Part shown: in pieces, positions 37,649-46,321 of the stretch
Position numbering within the stretch: position 1 is the first letter of the stretch
Layout: each line of letters opens with the position of its first letter
Source: an uncultured Bacteroidota bacterium
GTDB lineage: Bacteria > Bacteroidota > Bacteroidia > Flavobacteriales > Flavobacteriaceae
DNA length: 64,000 nucleotides
NCBI GenBank assembly: GCA_902511755.1
Contig: CABXGL010000001.1
Span: 62,001 to 126,000, forward strand
Reading direction: 5' to 3'
The notes under the pieces: model-generated
What the model saw: only the letters and a program-made list of their open reading frames with translations
Told to the model about the DNA's origin: nothing
Databases searched by the model: none
Program-made: the position numbers and the translations under genes

Positions 37649-37656
37649 CAAATTTA
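37649..37656 (-). promoter_or_regulatory. -7 box of prs-rplY
   Basis: On the minus strand this reads TAAATTTG, an exact match to the -7 consensus, 18 bases before the chosen prs start. It overlaps the alternative TTG start, which argues against that start. Confidence 0.55.
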
Positions 37657-37737
37657 GTAATTTATTTTAGGATATATAATTTATAATAAGATAATATTTT
37701 ATTAATCAATTAATTTTATAATTTAGCCCCCATTTTT

Positions 37738-37821
37738 GCTTCGGTGGCGGAATTGGTAGACGCGCTGGATTCAAAATCCAGTTCTGGCAACAGAGTGTGG
37801 GTTCGATCCCCACCCGAAGTA
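37738..37821 (+). tRNA. tRNA-Leu (anticodon CAA)
   Basis: This is an 84-base type II tRNA with a long variable arm. The acceptor stem pairs 37738-37744 (GCTTCGG) with 37814-37820 (CCGAAGT, one G-T pair), discriminator A at 37821. The anticodon stem CTGGA/TCCAG encloses TTCAAAA, giving CAA. The T arm is GTGGG-TTCGATC-CCCAC. It ends six bases from the stop of the convergent PLP-enzyme gene. Confidence 0.97.
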
Positions 37822-37827
37822 CTCTTT

Positions 37828-39063
37828 CTATTTATTAAAAGCTTGTTTTAAATCATTAATAATGTCTTCATAATTTTCTATTCCGACACTTAACCTAATT
37901 AAACCTTCGTTAATTCCTATTGATTTTTTTATTTTATTAGGAACATCAGAGTGTGTCATTGAGAATGGATGTTGAGCTAAACTTTCATTACTCCCTAAGC
38001 TAACAGCCAACTTGATCATTTTTAAATTATTTAATATTTTAAAGGCTGATTGTTCGCCCCCCCCAACTTCAAAACTAATTAATGCACCAGAACCAAGACA
38101 CTGTCTTTTATAGATTTCAGTTTGTGATTTACCCATTGATTTAATTCCAGGATATAGTACTTTTTTTACTGAAGAATGTTCTAATAAATATGAAACTACT
38201 TTTTTGGCATTTTCTTCTTGTTTTTTCATTCTTAGAGAAAGTGTCTCTAGACTTCTAGTAAGTAACCAAGCTGTATAAGGGGCAATCATCCCTCCAAGAA
38301 AGGTTCTAAGTGTTTTAACTGGTGAAACGGCTTTTTTTGATCCCATTACACATCCTGCAATAACATCACTATGCCCATTTAAAAATTTTGTTGCAGAATA
38401 ACAGACTAAATCAACATTAAAAAGCAAAGGTTTTTGCCAAATTGGCCCTAAATATGTGTTATCTATTACTGAAATTACTTCTTTTTTATATAGTTTGAAA
38501 AGAGATTGTTTTAAGTCTTTTATAGATTCTAAATCAAATAAAGTATTAGTAGGATTTGCAGGAGTCTCAAAATAAATCATTTTAACCTTATTACCTATCG
38601 ATTTGTTTTTTAATTTAGAAAGAATTTCATCATTTTTAGAGCTTGAAGAAAATGGCATGATTTCAACACCAAATTCTTTTAAAAATTTTGTTATAAAATG
38701 GTGTGTTCCGCCATAAATTGGATTACCATAAAGTAATACATCTCCAGGTTTAAGATAGGCCAACATAGTAGTTGAAATTGCACTCATTCCGCTTTCAAAG
38801 GCAGCAGCATCTTCACTTTTTTCTAAAAAAGCTAGTCTTTCCTCTAAAATTTCCATGTTAGGATTATTAATTCTGGAATAAATTAATCCCATTTTTTCTT
38901 CTGAATTGAGCTTAGCTTTTTCATAGGCAATCTCAAAAAAACGCTTACCCTCTTCAGCAGTTTTAAAAACAAATGTAGAGGTTAAAAATATTGGAGGTTT
39001 TACAGATCCTTCGCTCCATTCAGGATTGTATCCCAGAGACATCATTTCTGATTCGTAGTGCAT
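37828..39063 (-). CDS. trans-sulfuration family PLP enzyme (cystathionine gamma-synthase/lyase or methionine gamma-lyase type)
   Basis: The 411-residue protein is a Cys/Met-metabolism PLP enzyme. Visible motifs are 'YSRINNPNMEILEERLA', 'FESGMSAISTTMLAYL', 'FETPANPTN' and the PLP-binding Lys in 'CYSATKFLNGHSDV'. These enzymes catalyse gamma-replacement or gamma-elimination on homoserine esters, cystathionine or methionine, and the sequence alone does not settle which. It stands alone between tRNA-Leu (convergent) and the polysaccharide locus (divergent). Confidence 0.88.
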   Translation of the reverse strand: MHYESEMMSLGYNPEWSEGSVKPPIFLTSTFVFKTAEEGKRFFEIAYEKAKLNSEEKMGLIYSRINNPNMEILEERLAFLEKSEDAAAFESGMSAISTTMLAYLKPGDVLLYGNPIYGGTHHFITKFLKEFGVEIMPFSSSSKNDEILSKLKNKSIGNKVKMIYFETPANPTNTLFDLESIKDLKQSLFKLYKKEVISVIDNTYLGPIWQKPLLFNVDLVCYSATKFLNGHSDVIAGCVMGSKKAVSPVKTLRTFLGGMIAPYTAWLLTRSLETLSLRMKKQEENAKKVVSYLLEHSSVKKVLYPGIKSMGKSQTEIYKRQCLGSGALISFEVGGGEQSAFKILNNLKMIKLAVSLGSNESLAQHPFSMTHSDVPNKIKKSIGINEGLIRLSVGIENYEDIINDLKQAFNK

Positions 39064-39180
39064 TTTTTTTTATTAATGTACTTATTATTTTAATTTTAAT
39101 TAGATTTATTATGAATGTTTTTTAAAAGATATTTCAATTGTAAAAATTACATTCATTAAGGAATGTATAAAAGATTAAGT

Positions 39181-39188
39181 TATATTTG
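39181..39188 (+). promoter_or_regulatory. -7 box of the sugar-transferase gene opening the polysaccharide locus
   Basis: TATATTTG is an exact TAnnTTTG match and ends only nine bases before the ATG at 39198, predicting a very short leader. No clear -33 element at 19 bases. Confidence 0.5.
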
Positions 39189-39197
39189 TAAAATATT

Positions 39198-40577
39198 ATG
39201 AAAAAAAGATCAAGATTTCAGAGTTATTTCCCAATTCTTTATTACACAGGGGAATTTTTTATGATATTATTTTCTACTGAAATAATGTTATACTGGACTT
39301 ATACTCCTTGGTCTTATCATAATAATTTTTTTATTGCTTTTTGGTTTTTAATTTCCATATTATTTAGATCACACTCATTAGGAAGAGGAATAAAAAACAG
39401 AAAATTAGTTAAATCAACATTTCAAAGTTTATTTTTCTTTAGTGGCTCTATGGCTATTATAAACATGCTTTTTTTTAATATGCAATTTCAGCTTTTAACA
39501 ATTGCAATTGCAGTAGCTCTTTTTTATTTTTTAATGCTTACTTACAGGCTCTTTGTAAATTTTGTTTTAGGAAGATATAGAGCATTTGGAGGGAATATTT
39601 TAAATTGTATGATTGTTGGAGTTAATTCTCATGGATTAGATTTATATAATGAAATTTTGAAATATCCTGAATTGGGTTACAGGGCTCAAGGAATTTTTGG
39701 TTTTAAAAAGAGACCTGCAAAGAAAAGTTTAAACTTTCCTTTTTTAGGTATGCTTATGAATCTTTCTGAGGATATTTATAAAAGATATGATGTAATATTT
39801 TTTTCTGAAAAACTACCTATTGATATTCAATCTTTTCTTCTTTCTAAAGCTGAAAAATACAATTTAAAAGCCAATGTTATACCTGAATTGGTAGACCATG
39901 ATTTTAACAATTTCTTTATTAAAAAAATAGAAAGTGTTCCATATATTAATATAAATAAACTTCCTTTAGATGGTATTTTTAATCAATTTTTAAAGAGGAG
40001 TTTTGATATAGTTTTCTCATTATTAATAAACATATTTTTTCTTTCGTGGATGATTCCAATTTTTGGGCTATTAATTAAGCTTTCATCTAAAGGCCCTGTT
40101 TTTTTTATTCAAGATAGAGAAGGTTATAAAGGAACCTATTTTAAATGTTTTAAGTTTAGAACAATGGTAATTAACTCAGAAGCCGATTCAAAATGGGCAG
40201 ATGATAATGATAAAAGGTTAACTAGAATAGGAAAGTTTTTAAGATTAACAGCAATGGATGAAATGCCACAATTTATTAATGTTTTTTTTGGAGATATGTC
40301 TGTTGTTGGTCCTCGACCTCACCCAATCAATTTAAATAAGGAATACGAAAGCAAATTAATAGGGTTTAACAAAAGACACCGTTTTAAACCTGGAATCACT
40401 GGACTTGCTCAAGCTAGAGGTTATTCAGGATATATTTCAGAATTAAGGGATATGAGTGATAGAATTAAAATGGATATTTTCTATTTCAAAAACTGGAATA
40501 TTATGTTGGATATTAAAATTGTTTTAATGACAATTTTAAAAATGTTGACTAATTTAAATCTAAAATCAAAAGTTTAA
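39198..40577 (+). CDS. undecaprenyl-phosphate sugar-1-phosphate transferase (WcaJ/WbaP-like)
   Basis: This enzyme starts polysaccharide repeat-unit synthesis by placing a sugar-1-phosphate on the lipid carrier. The 459 residues have four N-terminal membrane helices (to about 125), a CoA-binding-like domain (about 140-260), then one helix and the catalytic Bac_transf domain: 'KRSFDIVFSLL', 'FKCFKFRTMV', 'DEMPQFINVFFGDMSVVGPR' and 'KPGITGLAQARG'. Donor sugar (Glc, Gal or a deoxy-amino sugar) cannot be read. It opens the locus from its own promoter. Confidence 0.9.
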   Translation: MKKRSRFQSYFPILYYTGEFFMILFSTEIMLYWTYTPWSYHNNFFIAFWFLISILFRSHSLGRGIKNRKLVKSTFQSLFFFSGSMAIINMLFFNMQFQLLTIAIAVALFYFLMLTYRLFVNFVLGRYRAFGGNILNCMIVGVNSHGLDLYNEILKYPELGYRAQGIFGFKKRPAKKSLNFPFLGMLMNLSEDIYKRYDVIFFSEKLPIDIQSFLLSKAEKYNLKANVIPELVDHDFNNFFIKKIESVPYININKLPLDGIFNQFLKRSFDIVFSLLINIFFLSWMIPIFGLLIKLSSKGPVFFIQDREGYKGTYFKCFKFRTMVINSEADSKWADDNDKRLTRIGKFLRLTAMDEMPQFINVFFGDMSVVGPRPHPINLNKEYESKLIGFNKRHRFKPGITGLAQARGYSGYISELRDMSDRIKMDIFYFKNWNIMLDIKIVLMTILKMLTNLNLKSKV

Positions 40578-40579
40578 TT

Positions 40580-40678
40580 TTATTTAGAGTTTTCAGAATT
40601 ACTGACCCGTTTTCTAAGTGCTGATGAGAAAAATCGATGTTCTCTTTTGTTGTAATAAATTTCAATTCCTTTTTTCAT
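40580..40678 (-). pseudogene. remnant of a cytidylyltransferase C terminus
   Basis: A 32-residue frame, 'MKKGIEIYYNKREHRFF...', matches the C terminus of the intact cytidylyltransferase at 56728-57132 ('ENGIEIHYNSREHRFSS...'): G-I-E-I-x-Y-N-x-R-E-H-R-F aligns without a gap, followed by a similar S-rich basic end. The N-terminal ~105 residues, including the HxGH site, are absent, and the first Ser of the family SS(S/T) motif is Phe. The ATG overlaps the DUF3575 stop as ATGA. I read it as the stump of a lost second copy; translation as a micropeptide cannot be excluded. Confidence 0.7.
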
Positions 40679-41301
40679 AGTTTATAAGTTAACATTAACC
40701 CTCCCCTATATATTAGTTCTTCTCCGCTTTGATTGAAATCTTTTTCTATATCAGGATTTTCATAAATTCTATTTCCTAATTTATTATAGTATTTATAATT
40801 TGATTGTGAAGTCCCTCCACCAATGAATAACTCTAAGTTTAATTTTTCATTTTTTAATGGAATCTTCTTCCCAATAGTAATTCCATAATATGCATTTCTT
40901 CCTGATTGATAACTTCCCTCTTCTTTTAATTCTGTATCAACTATAGAGGTAATAAACTTAGGAATTCTTAATGTAAACATTCCATATCCTATATGGGGAC
41001 CAATAAAAAATGATCGAGGATTTTTGCCTTCTTGTAATTTTGGATAAAACCTTAGCTCATTAAAAATTTGGGTGGTATGAAAAGGGGAACTTTCAATATT
41101 GTCATAGAAGGAAGCGCTAGTATCTAATTGATAGCTTAATTTTTCTGATAATTTAACTTCAATTCCAATATTTGGAACCAGAACTAGTGCAGAAGTTAAA
41201 TTAAGCTTAATTTCAACTTTAGCATTAAATAAGCTATCATTTTGGGCATTTAATAAGCCAGATACCATTATTAACAATAAAAACACCTTATTTCTAAACA
41301 T
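40675..41301 (-). CDS. DUF3575-type outer-membrane beta-barrel protein
   Basis: The 208-residue protein has a signal peptide (about 1-20, ending 'GLLNAQ'). An alternating beta-strand pattern follows, with 'EIKLNLTSALVLVPNIGIEV', 'FNELRFYPKL' and 'FFIGPHIGYGMFTLRIP', closing with 'LMLTYKL', a typical outer-membrane C terminus. This matches the DUF3575 family. Function unknown; its place inside the polysaccharide locus suggests an envelope role. It is divergent from the export gene. Confidence 0.75.
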   Translation of the reverse strand: MFRNKVFLLLIMVSGLLNAQNDSLFNAKVEIKLNLTSALVLVPNIGIEVKLSEKLSYQLDTSASFYDNIESSPFHTTQIFNELRFYPKLQEGKNPRSFFIGPHIGYGMFTLRIPKFITSIVDTELKEEGSYQSGRNAYYGITIGKKIPLKNEKLNLELFIGGGTSQSNYKYYNKLGNRIYENPDIEKDFNQSGEELIYRGGLMLTYKL

Positions 41302-41395
41302 TATTGCAAGTTATTGATAATGAAATTAGATAAAAAATCAATTCCATTTTTTTAATCTGTAAATGTAAAAAAAGTCTGATTAAACAGTTTTTCAG

Positions 41396-41403
41396 TATCT
41401 TCG
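41396..41403 (+). promoter_or_regulatory. candidate -7 box of the export operon
   Basis: TATCTTCG is one base from TAnnTTTG and lies 19 bases before the ATG at 41423. It would drive the long block of export, flippase and glycosyltransferase genes. Confidence 0.45.
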
Positions 41404-41422
41404 TCTTCCCAATAATTTTAAA

Positions 41423-43978
41423 ATGTTTAAAATTTTAAGAAATATTGCTTTTTTAACGATATGTTTAATTTTTTCAATTAACTCATATTCACAGAACTTT
41501 TCTAATCTTTCAAATGTTAATTTTTCAGAGTTGAACAATAGTCAGATAGACTTATTATTACGAAGAGCTACTGCTCAGGGTTATAATCAATTTGATTTAT
41601 TAAAAATTGCTAAATCTCAAGGAATGACACAAGCAGATCTTGAAAAATTGGATAAAAGATTTAAATCTGCAGAAACTATTGCTAGAGTATCTGAAAACGC
41701 TAGTACTCCTTTAGAAGAAACCAGACTAAGAAAAAGGTGGGAAGAAGAAATGGAAGTCTTTAGAGAAACTGATAGTGATATTTTTGGTTATGATGTGTTT
41801 ATGGGGAATACATTTTTATCATTTCAGTCAAATTTAAATATTCCAACACCACTTGATTATATCATAGGACCAGGGGACAAATTGTTTATAGATATTTATG
41901 GTCAATCTGAAAATTATTACCAGGCTGAAGTAAGTCCTGATGGAGATATAATACTTGAAAATATTGGACCTGTTAATCTTAGTGGCTTATCTCTAGCTAG
42001 TGCCAAAAAAAGACTTTTATTAAGGTTAAAAAATATTTACTCTGGAATAAATAATAAAACAACATTTGTAAATATATCTGTAGGCATTCCAAGAGCAGTT
42101 AGAATAAATATAGTTGGTGAGGTTAATCTTCCAGGCACATATAATTTTAGTGCATTTAATACCGTATATAATGCTATTTATGTGGCAGGGGGTATAACAG
42201 AAAATGCTACTCTTAGGGAAATCAAGCTATTTAGAAACAATAAATTGGTGAATACTGTAGATATATATAAATTTTTGACTAAAGGCGATGGGTCTTCCAA
42301 TATTAGGTTAGAAAATAATGATCTAATTGTGGTAGGACCATATACAAATAGAGTTATTATTGAAGGAGCAGTTAAAACTCCTGGGAAATTTGAAATGAAA
42401 GAAAATGAAAGTTTAAAAGATTTAATTTCATATGCAGGAGGTCTTTCAGAAAATGCTTTTCAGAAATCAATCAAATTAACAAGAATTATTGATGACAAAT
42501 ATAAAATTGTTGATGTTAATTCTGATCAATTTGAATTTTTCCAGCCTAAAGCTGGTGACCAATATGTTGTTGATAGAGTAATTGAAAAATATAATAATAG
42601 AGTTATAATAAAAGGGTCAGTATATAGACCAGGGACCTTTTCTATTTCTGAAGCGGGGATGACTATTAAGGAATTAATAGAGAAAGCAGAGGGAACTAAA
42701 AGTGATGTTTTTTTAAATAAAGCTTATATAACTAGAACTAATTCAGATTATTCCACTACAAATATATCGGTGAATTTAAAAGACGAATTAAATAATCCAA
42801 AATTTCAATTACAGGAGGAAGATATTGTGAATGTTTTATCAATTAATGATTTAAGTGAAGAGAGTTATGTCGAAATTTCAGGAGAAGTAAATAGTCCTGG
42901 TATTTTTCCTTACTCAAAAAACTTGTCCTTATCTGATATGATTATATTGGCAGGTGGATTTAGTGATAATGCTACTGGTAAAAGAGTAGAAATAAACAGA
43001 AGGATTTCTAATCAAGATTCAAATGATGATAAAATATCGGAAATATTAACATTTGATTTGAATAAAGATTTAAAAGGATTAAGCAATAATACTTTTAAAA
43101 TAAATCCATTTGATCAAATTATTATTAGAAAGAACCCTAATTTTTATGTTCAACAATATGCAAGAGTTGAAGGTGAGATTATGTATCCAGGTAAATATGC
43201 AATTTCCTCAAAAAGTGAAAGAATTTCAGATTTATTAAAAAGAGCAGGAGGTTTAAAGAATTTTGCCTACAAAAAAGGTGCAACACTCATAAGATTAACA
43301 GAGTTTGCAGAAATTAAATCTGATTTTGATAAAAAGATTAAAAGCTTAAATGATTTAAAAAATAAAGTTTCTAATAAGGAAGGTACTTTAACAGAATCAG
43401 AAATATTATTAATCCAAAGAATTGATGAAGATTTAAAAAATCTTGATTATCAAAAAAATGATAATAAAAACCTAGGAAGTTATGCTAAAACAGAGAGAAT
43501 AAATGAGATAGTTAAGAGAAACTCTGTTGGTGGGGATATACCAATTTCTAAATCTGAGGCAATTGGAATAGATTTAGAATCTATTATTGAGTCTCCTGGT
43601 TCAAAATCTGATTTACTTTTAAAAGAGGGGGATGTAATTATTGTTCCAAAAAAATTAGAAACGGTAAGATTAAGAGGGGAGTTATTATATCCAACTACTG
43701 TTAGATTTCTACAAGGAAAAAGTTTAAAGTATTATATTAATTCATCTGGAGGTTTTGACATTAAAGCAAAACGTACTGGAACATATATTGTGTATGCTAA
43801 TGGTGATGTTGCTAGAACAAAAAAATTCTTATTTTTTAATATTTATCCAAAAGCTGAACCAGGTTCTGAAGTTATTGTTCCAAAAAAAGCTATTAAGAAT
43901 CCTATAGCAGCCAATCAATTATTAAACTTTACTACAGGCTTGGCTGCCTTAATCTTGGCAATAACTCAAATCAATTAA
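41423..43978 (+). CDS. outer-membrane polysaccharide export protein (Wza-like) with about six SLBB repeats
   Basis: This 851-residue protein has a signal peptide (about 1-23), then a Poly_export domain ('DYIIGPGDKLFIDIYGQ'). Six SLBB-type units follow, each opening with a G-E/A-V-x-x-PG pattern: 'IVGEVNLPGTY', 'IEGAVKTPGKF', 'IKGSVYRPGTF', 'ISGEVNSPGIF', 'VEGEIMYPGKY' and a degenerate 'LRGELLYPTTV'. Such proteins form the outer-membrane exit of Wzy-type capsules. The C terminus ends in one hydrophobic helix. One base separates it from the chain-length gene. Confidence 0.92.
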   Translation: MFKILRNIAFLTICLIFSINSYSQNFSNLSNVNFSELNNSQIDLLLRRATAQGYNQFDLLKIAKSQGMTQADLEKLDKRFKSAETIARVSENASTPLEETRLRKRWEEEMEVFRETDSDIFGYDVFMGNTFLSFQSNLNIPTPLDYIIGPGDKLFIDIYGQSENYYQAEVSPDGDIILENIGPVNLSGLSLASAKKRLLLRLKNIYSGINNKTTFVNISVGIPRAVRINIVGEVNLPGTYNFSAFNTVYNAIYVAGGITENATLREIKLFRNNKLVNTVDIYKFLTKGDGSSNIRLENNDLIVVGPYTNRVIIEGAVKTPGKFEMKENESLKDLISYAGGLSENAFQKSIKLTRIIDDKYKIVDVNSDQFEFFQPKAGDQYVVDRVIEKYNNRVIIKGSVYRPGTFSISEAGMTIKELIEKAEGTKSDVFLNKAYITRTNSDYSTTNISVNLKDELNNPKFQLQEEDIVNVLSINDLSEESYVEISGEVNSPGIFPYSKNLSLSDMIILAGGFSDNATGKRVEINRRISNQDSNDDKISEILTFDLNKDLKGLSNNTFKINPFDQIIIRKNPNFYVQQYARVEGEIMYPGKYAISSKSERISDLLKRAGGLKNFAYKKGATLIRLTEFAEIKSDFDKKIKSLNDLKNKVSNKEGTLTESEILLIQRIDEDLKNLDYQKNDNKNLGSYAKTERINEIVKRNSVGGDIPISKSEAIGIDLESIIESPGSKSDLLLKEGDVIIVPKKLETVRLRGELLYPTTVRFLQGKSLKYYINSSGGFDIKAKRTGTYIVYANGDVARTKKFLFFNIYPKAEPGSEVIVPKKAIKNPIAANQLLNFTTGLAALILAITQIN

Positions 43979-43979
43979 A

Positions 43980-45041
43980 GTGAGTAATCTAAGAGAAAAT
44001 ATTGAAGAAGAGAAAATTTCTTTGAGCTTTTTGTTTCAAAGTTTCAAAGATTGGATTTCATTTTTAATTTCCAAAAAAAAATTGATTCTTCTAGGGACAG
44101 TATCTATATTATTTTTTACTATTTCATATAACTATTTGATTAATCCTGTTTATTATGCTAGAACAACTTTTGTTTTAGATAACGAAAACTCTGCTGGATC
44201 CATGGCAGATTTGAGTTCCTTAGCATCACTAGCAGGAATAAATGCTTCTAGTTTTATAGATGCCTCTAGTTTATTTCAAATAGATAATATTCAAGAACTA
44301 TACAGGTCTAATTCAATGATTAAGGAAACTCTTTTGTCATCAGCATCTCATAAAAATGATAATTTTTTAATAATAGAAAGATTTGTAAAGTCTGAAAAAT
44401 TAGAAAAAAAATGGAAACGTTTAGGCGTTGAAATAAAAGATTTTAAATCTAAAAAGTCATCCCGTGTCCAGGATAGTCTAGTAAAAGATTTGATTAAGCT
44501 TATAAAAAAAGAATATTTAATTGTTGACAAACCTAGTAGAAAAACGACTATTTTGGAAATTGGATTTGATCATAAAGATGAAGTTTTAGCCAAAACTTTC
44601 AATGAAAACTTAGTGAGCATTGTAAATAATTTTTATAATAAGACCAAAACTCTTAAGACAGGCTTAAATATGGAAATTTTACAAAGACAAGCAGATAGTA
44701 TTAAAATGGTTTTAGACACTTCTATTATGATGCTTGCGGAGACAGACCAAAGTATTCCTAATCCCAATCCACTAACAAAAGTTAGCTTAGTACCTTATCA
44801 AAAGGCAATGATTGATGTTCAAGCTAATGGAGCAATTTATCAAGAACTTTTAAAGCAGCTTGAATTAGCAAAAGTAACTCACAGAAATAAGATGCCACTT
44901 ATACAAATTATAGACAAACCCGATTATCCACTGGAAAGTTCCAAATGGAAATTACTCAAAACTATTTTCTATGGTCTAATTTTAGGTTTTTTTATTTCAG
45001 TTTTATTTCTATCTATAAGAAGAACTACAGATTCTTTGTAA
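43980..45041 (+). CDS. Wzz-type polysaccharide co-polymerase (chain-length protein) without kinase domain
   Basis: The 353-residue protein has the Wzz layout: a cytoplasmic N terminus, TM1 near 35-55 ('LILLGTVSILFFTISYNYLI'), a large periplasmic helical region ('VYYARTTFVLDNENS') and TM2 near 328-348. It ends after TM2, so the tyrosine-kinase domain of Wzc-type proteins is missing. It would set polymer length with Wzy and contact the export protein. Translation starts at GTG 43980. Confidence 0.87.
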   Translation: MSNLRENIEEEKISLSFLFQSFKDWISFLISKKKLILLGTVSILFFTISYNYLINPVYYARTTFVLDNENSAGSMADLSSLASLAGINASSFIDASSLFQIDNIQELYRSNSMIKETLLSSASHKNDNFLIIERFVKSEKLEKKWKRLGVEIKDFKSKKSSRVQDSLVKDLIKLIKKEYLIVDKPSRKTTILEIGFDHKDEVLAKTFNENLVSIVNNFYNKTKTLKTGLNMEILQRQADSIKMVLDTSIMMLAETDQSIPNPNPLTKVSLVPYQKAMIDVQANGAIYQELLKQLELAKVTHRNKMPLIQIIDKPDYPLESSKWKLLKTIFYGLILGFFISVLFLSIRRTTDSL

Positions 45042-45082
45042 AATTTAATCCTTATATTCATTTATACTCATTGAACATTAAA

Positions 45083-46321
45083 ATGAATAAAAAGATTAAA
45101 GATATTTTCATAAAAAACTTCACAAATCTTTCGCTTAATCAAGGAATAAATATTTTAATTGCAATTGTTGTAACTCCAATTTTATTTCAAAACCTTGGCT
45201 CTAGTCAATTTGGTTTAGTGAATCTTGCTTTTTCAATTTTCATGTTAATTTCAATTGTTGTAAGCTATGGCTACCACCTAAATGGTCCAAAACGGATTTC
45301 ATTGATAAATAATATTGACCACGAAAGAGATCTAATTAGCGAACTTATTTCTCTAAGATTTTTTATTGCTGTAATAGTTTCTCTATTAATAGTTTTGATT
45401 ACTTTCCTAACTAGCTTATTTAATAATTATGAGCTAATAATACTCTGTTCTATTCCCATATTATTTAGTGAAGCTATTCATCCTATTTTTTATTTGCAAG
45501 GAAAAAATAATTTATCTGTTTTAGCAATTTTAAATGCATTTTCTAAACTTATTTATTTAGGATTAATTATAATTAGCATAAAAAACCCCGATGATGCATT
45601 TAAAGTAAATCTGTTTTATGGAGCCGCTATATTATTTGTGTATTTGTTATACTGGATAAAGTTTTTTCACACTAATAAAATATACTTTGTTTGTTCTGGT
45701 TTTAAAAAAATAGCAAATAGATTAAAAGAGAATTTTGAATTTTTCTTTTCTTCAATAGCTGGACATATTTCAATTCATAGTGGGCTAATTATTCTTAAAC
45801 TGTTTACAGACAATAATGAATTAGGAAAGTTTGCATTAGCAAATAGAGTCGCTCTTCTTTTAAGAATGATTCCTGTTTTTATAATTCAATCTGTTTTACA
45901 AAATGCTTCAGTTATTAATAAAAATAATAATCCTGATTTAAATAAATACTTGAATTACTATTATTCAAGAGGACTATTTGTAACCTTTATAATTGGCTTG
46001 TTTTTTACTTTATTTTCAAAATGGATTATTATCTTATTTTCAGGAGAGGAAATAACATACTCTAATCAAATACTTAGTTTGCTTTCTTTTATTCCTTTTT
46101 TAGCAATGTTAAATTTTAAGAATATTTTATTAATCTTAGTTAATGAGAAAAAAAGAATTTTAAATAAAGCGACTTGGGTTTCAGCATTGTTTATGATAAG
46201 TATTGCAACGGTTTTAAGCTACTATTATAAAGGTTTAGGATTAGCAATAGCTTTATTGATTTCAGAATTTATTAGCTTTATTGTTCACTCTATTTTATTG
46301 TCTAATTCAAATGAATCTTAA
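45083..46321 (+). CDS. wzx: polysaccharide flippase Wzx-like (MOP superfamily)
   Basis: The 412-residue protein has about twelve hydrophobic helices and the polysaccharide_synt start 'NLSLNQGINILIAIVVTPIL' with the 'LGSSQFGLVNLAFS' segment. It would flip lipid-linked repeat units across the inner membrane. ATG 45083 gives the normal family N terminus; the frame is open upstream to 44945 but that part overlaps the chain-length gene. Its 3' end overlaps the next glycosyltransferase by 11 bases. Confidence 0.9.
   Translation: MNKKIKDIFIKNFTNLSLNQGINILIAIVVTPILFQNLGSSQFGLVNLAFSIFMLISIVVSYGYHLNGPKRISLINNIDHERDLISELISLRFFIAVIVSLLIVLITFLTSLFNNYELIILCSIPILFSEAIHPIFYLQGKNNLSVLAILNAFSKLIYLGLIIISIKNPDDAFKVNLFYGAAILFVYLLYWIKFFHTNKIYFVCSGFKKIANRLKENFEFFFSSIAGHISIHSGLIILKLFTDNNELGKFALANRVALLLRMIPVFIIQSVLQNASVINKNNNPDLNKYLNYYYSRGLFVTFIIGLFFTLFSKWIIILFSGEEITYSNQILSLLSFIPFLAMLNFKNILLILVNEKKRILNKATWVSALFMISIATVLSYYYKGLGLAIALLISEFISFIVHSILLSNSNES

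Noticed and set aside
37631-37651. TTG start extending prs by seven codons
   Set aside because: The TTG is part of the exact -7 box, so it cannot be in the mRNA from that promoter.
40578-40680. The short gap after the sugar transferase considered as a terminator or ncRNA
   Set aside because: No stable hairpin; the similarity to a cytidylyltransferase C terminus explains it better.
44945-45082. Upstream extension of the flippase frame
   Set aside because: Lies mostly within the chain-length gene and does not resemble the family; ATG 45083 starts at the conserved N terminus.
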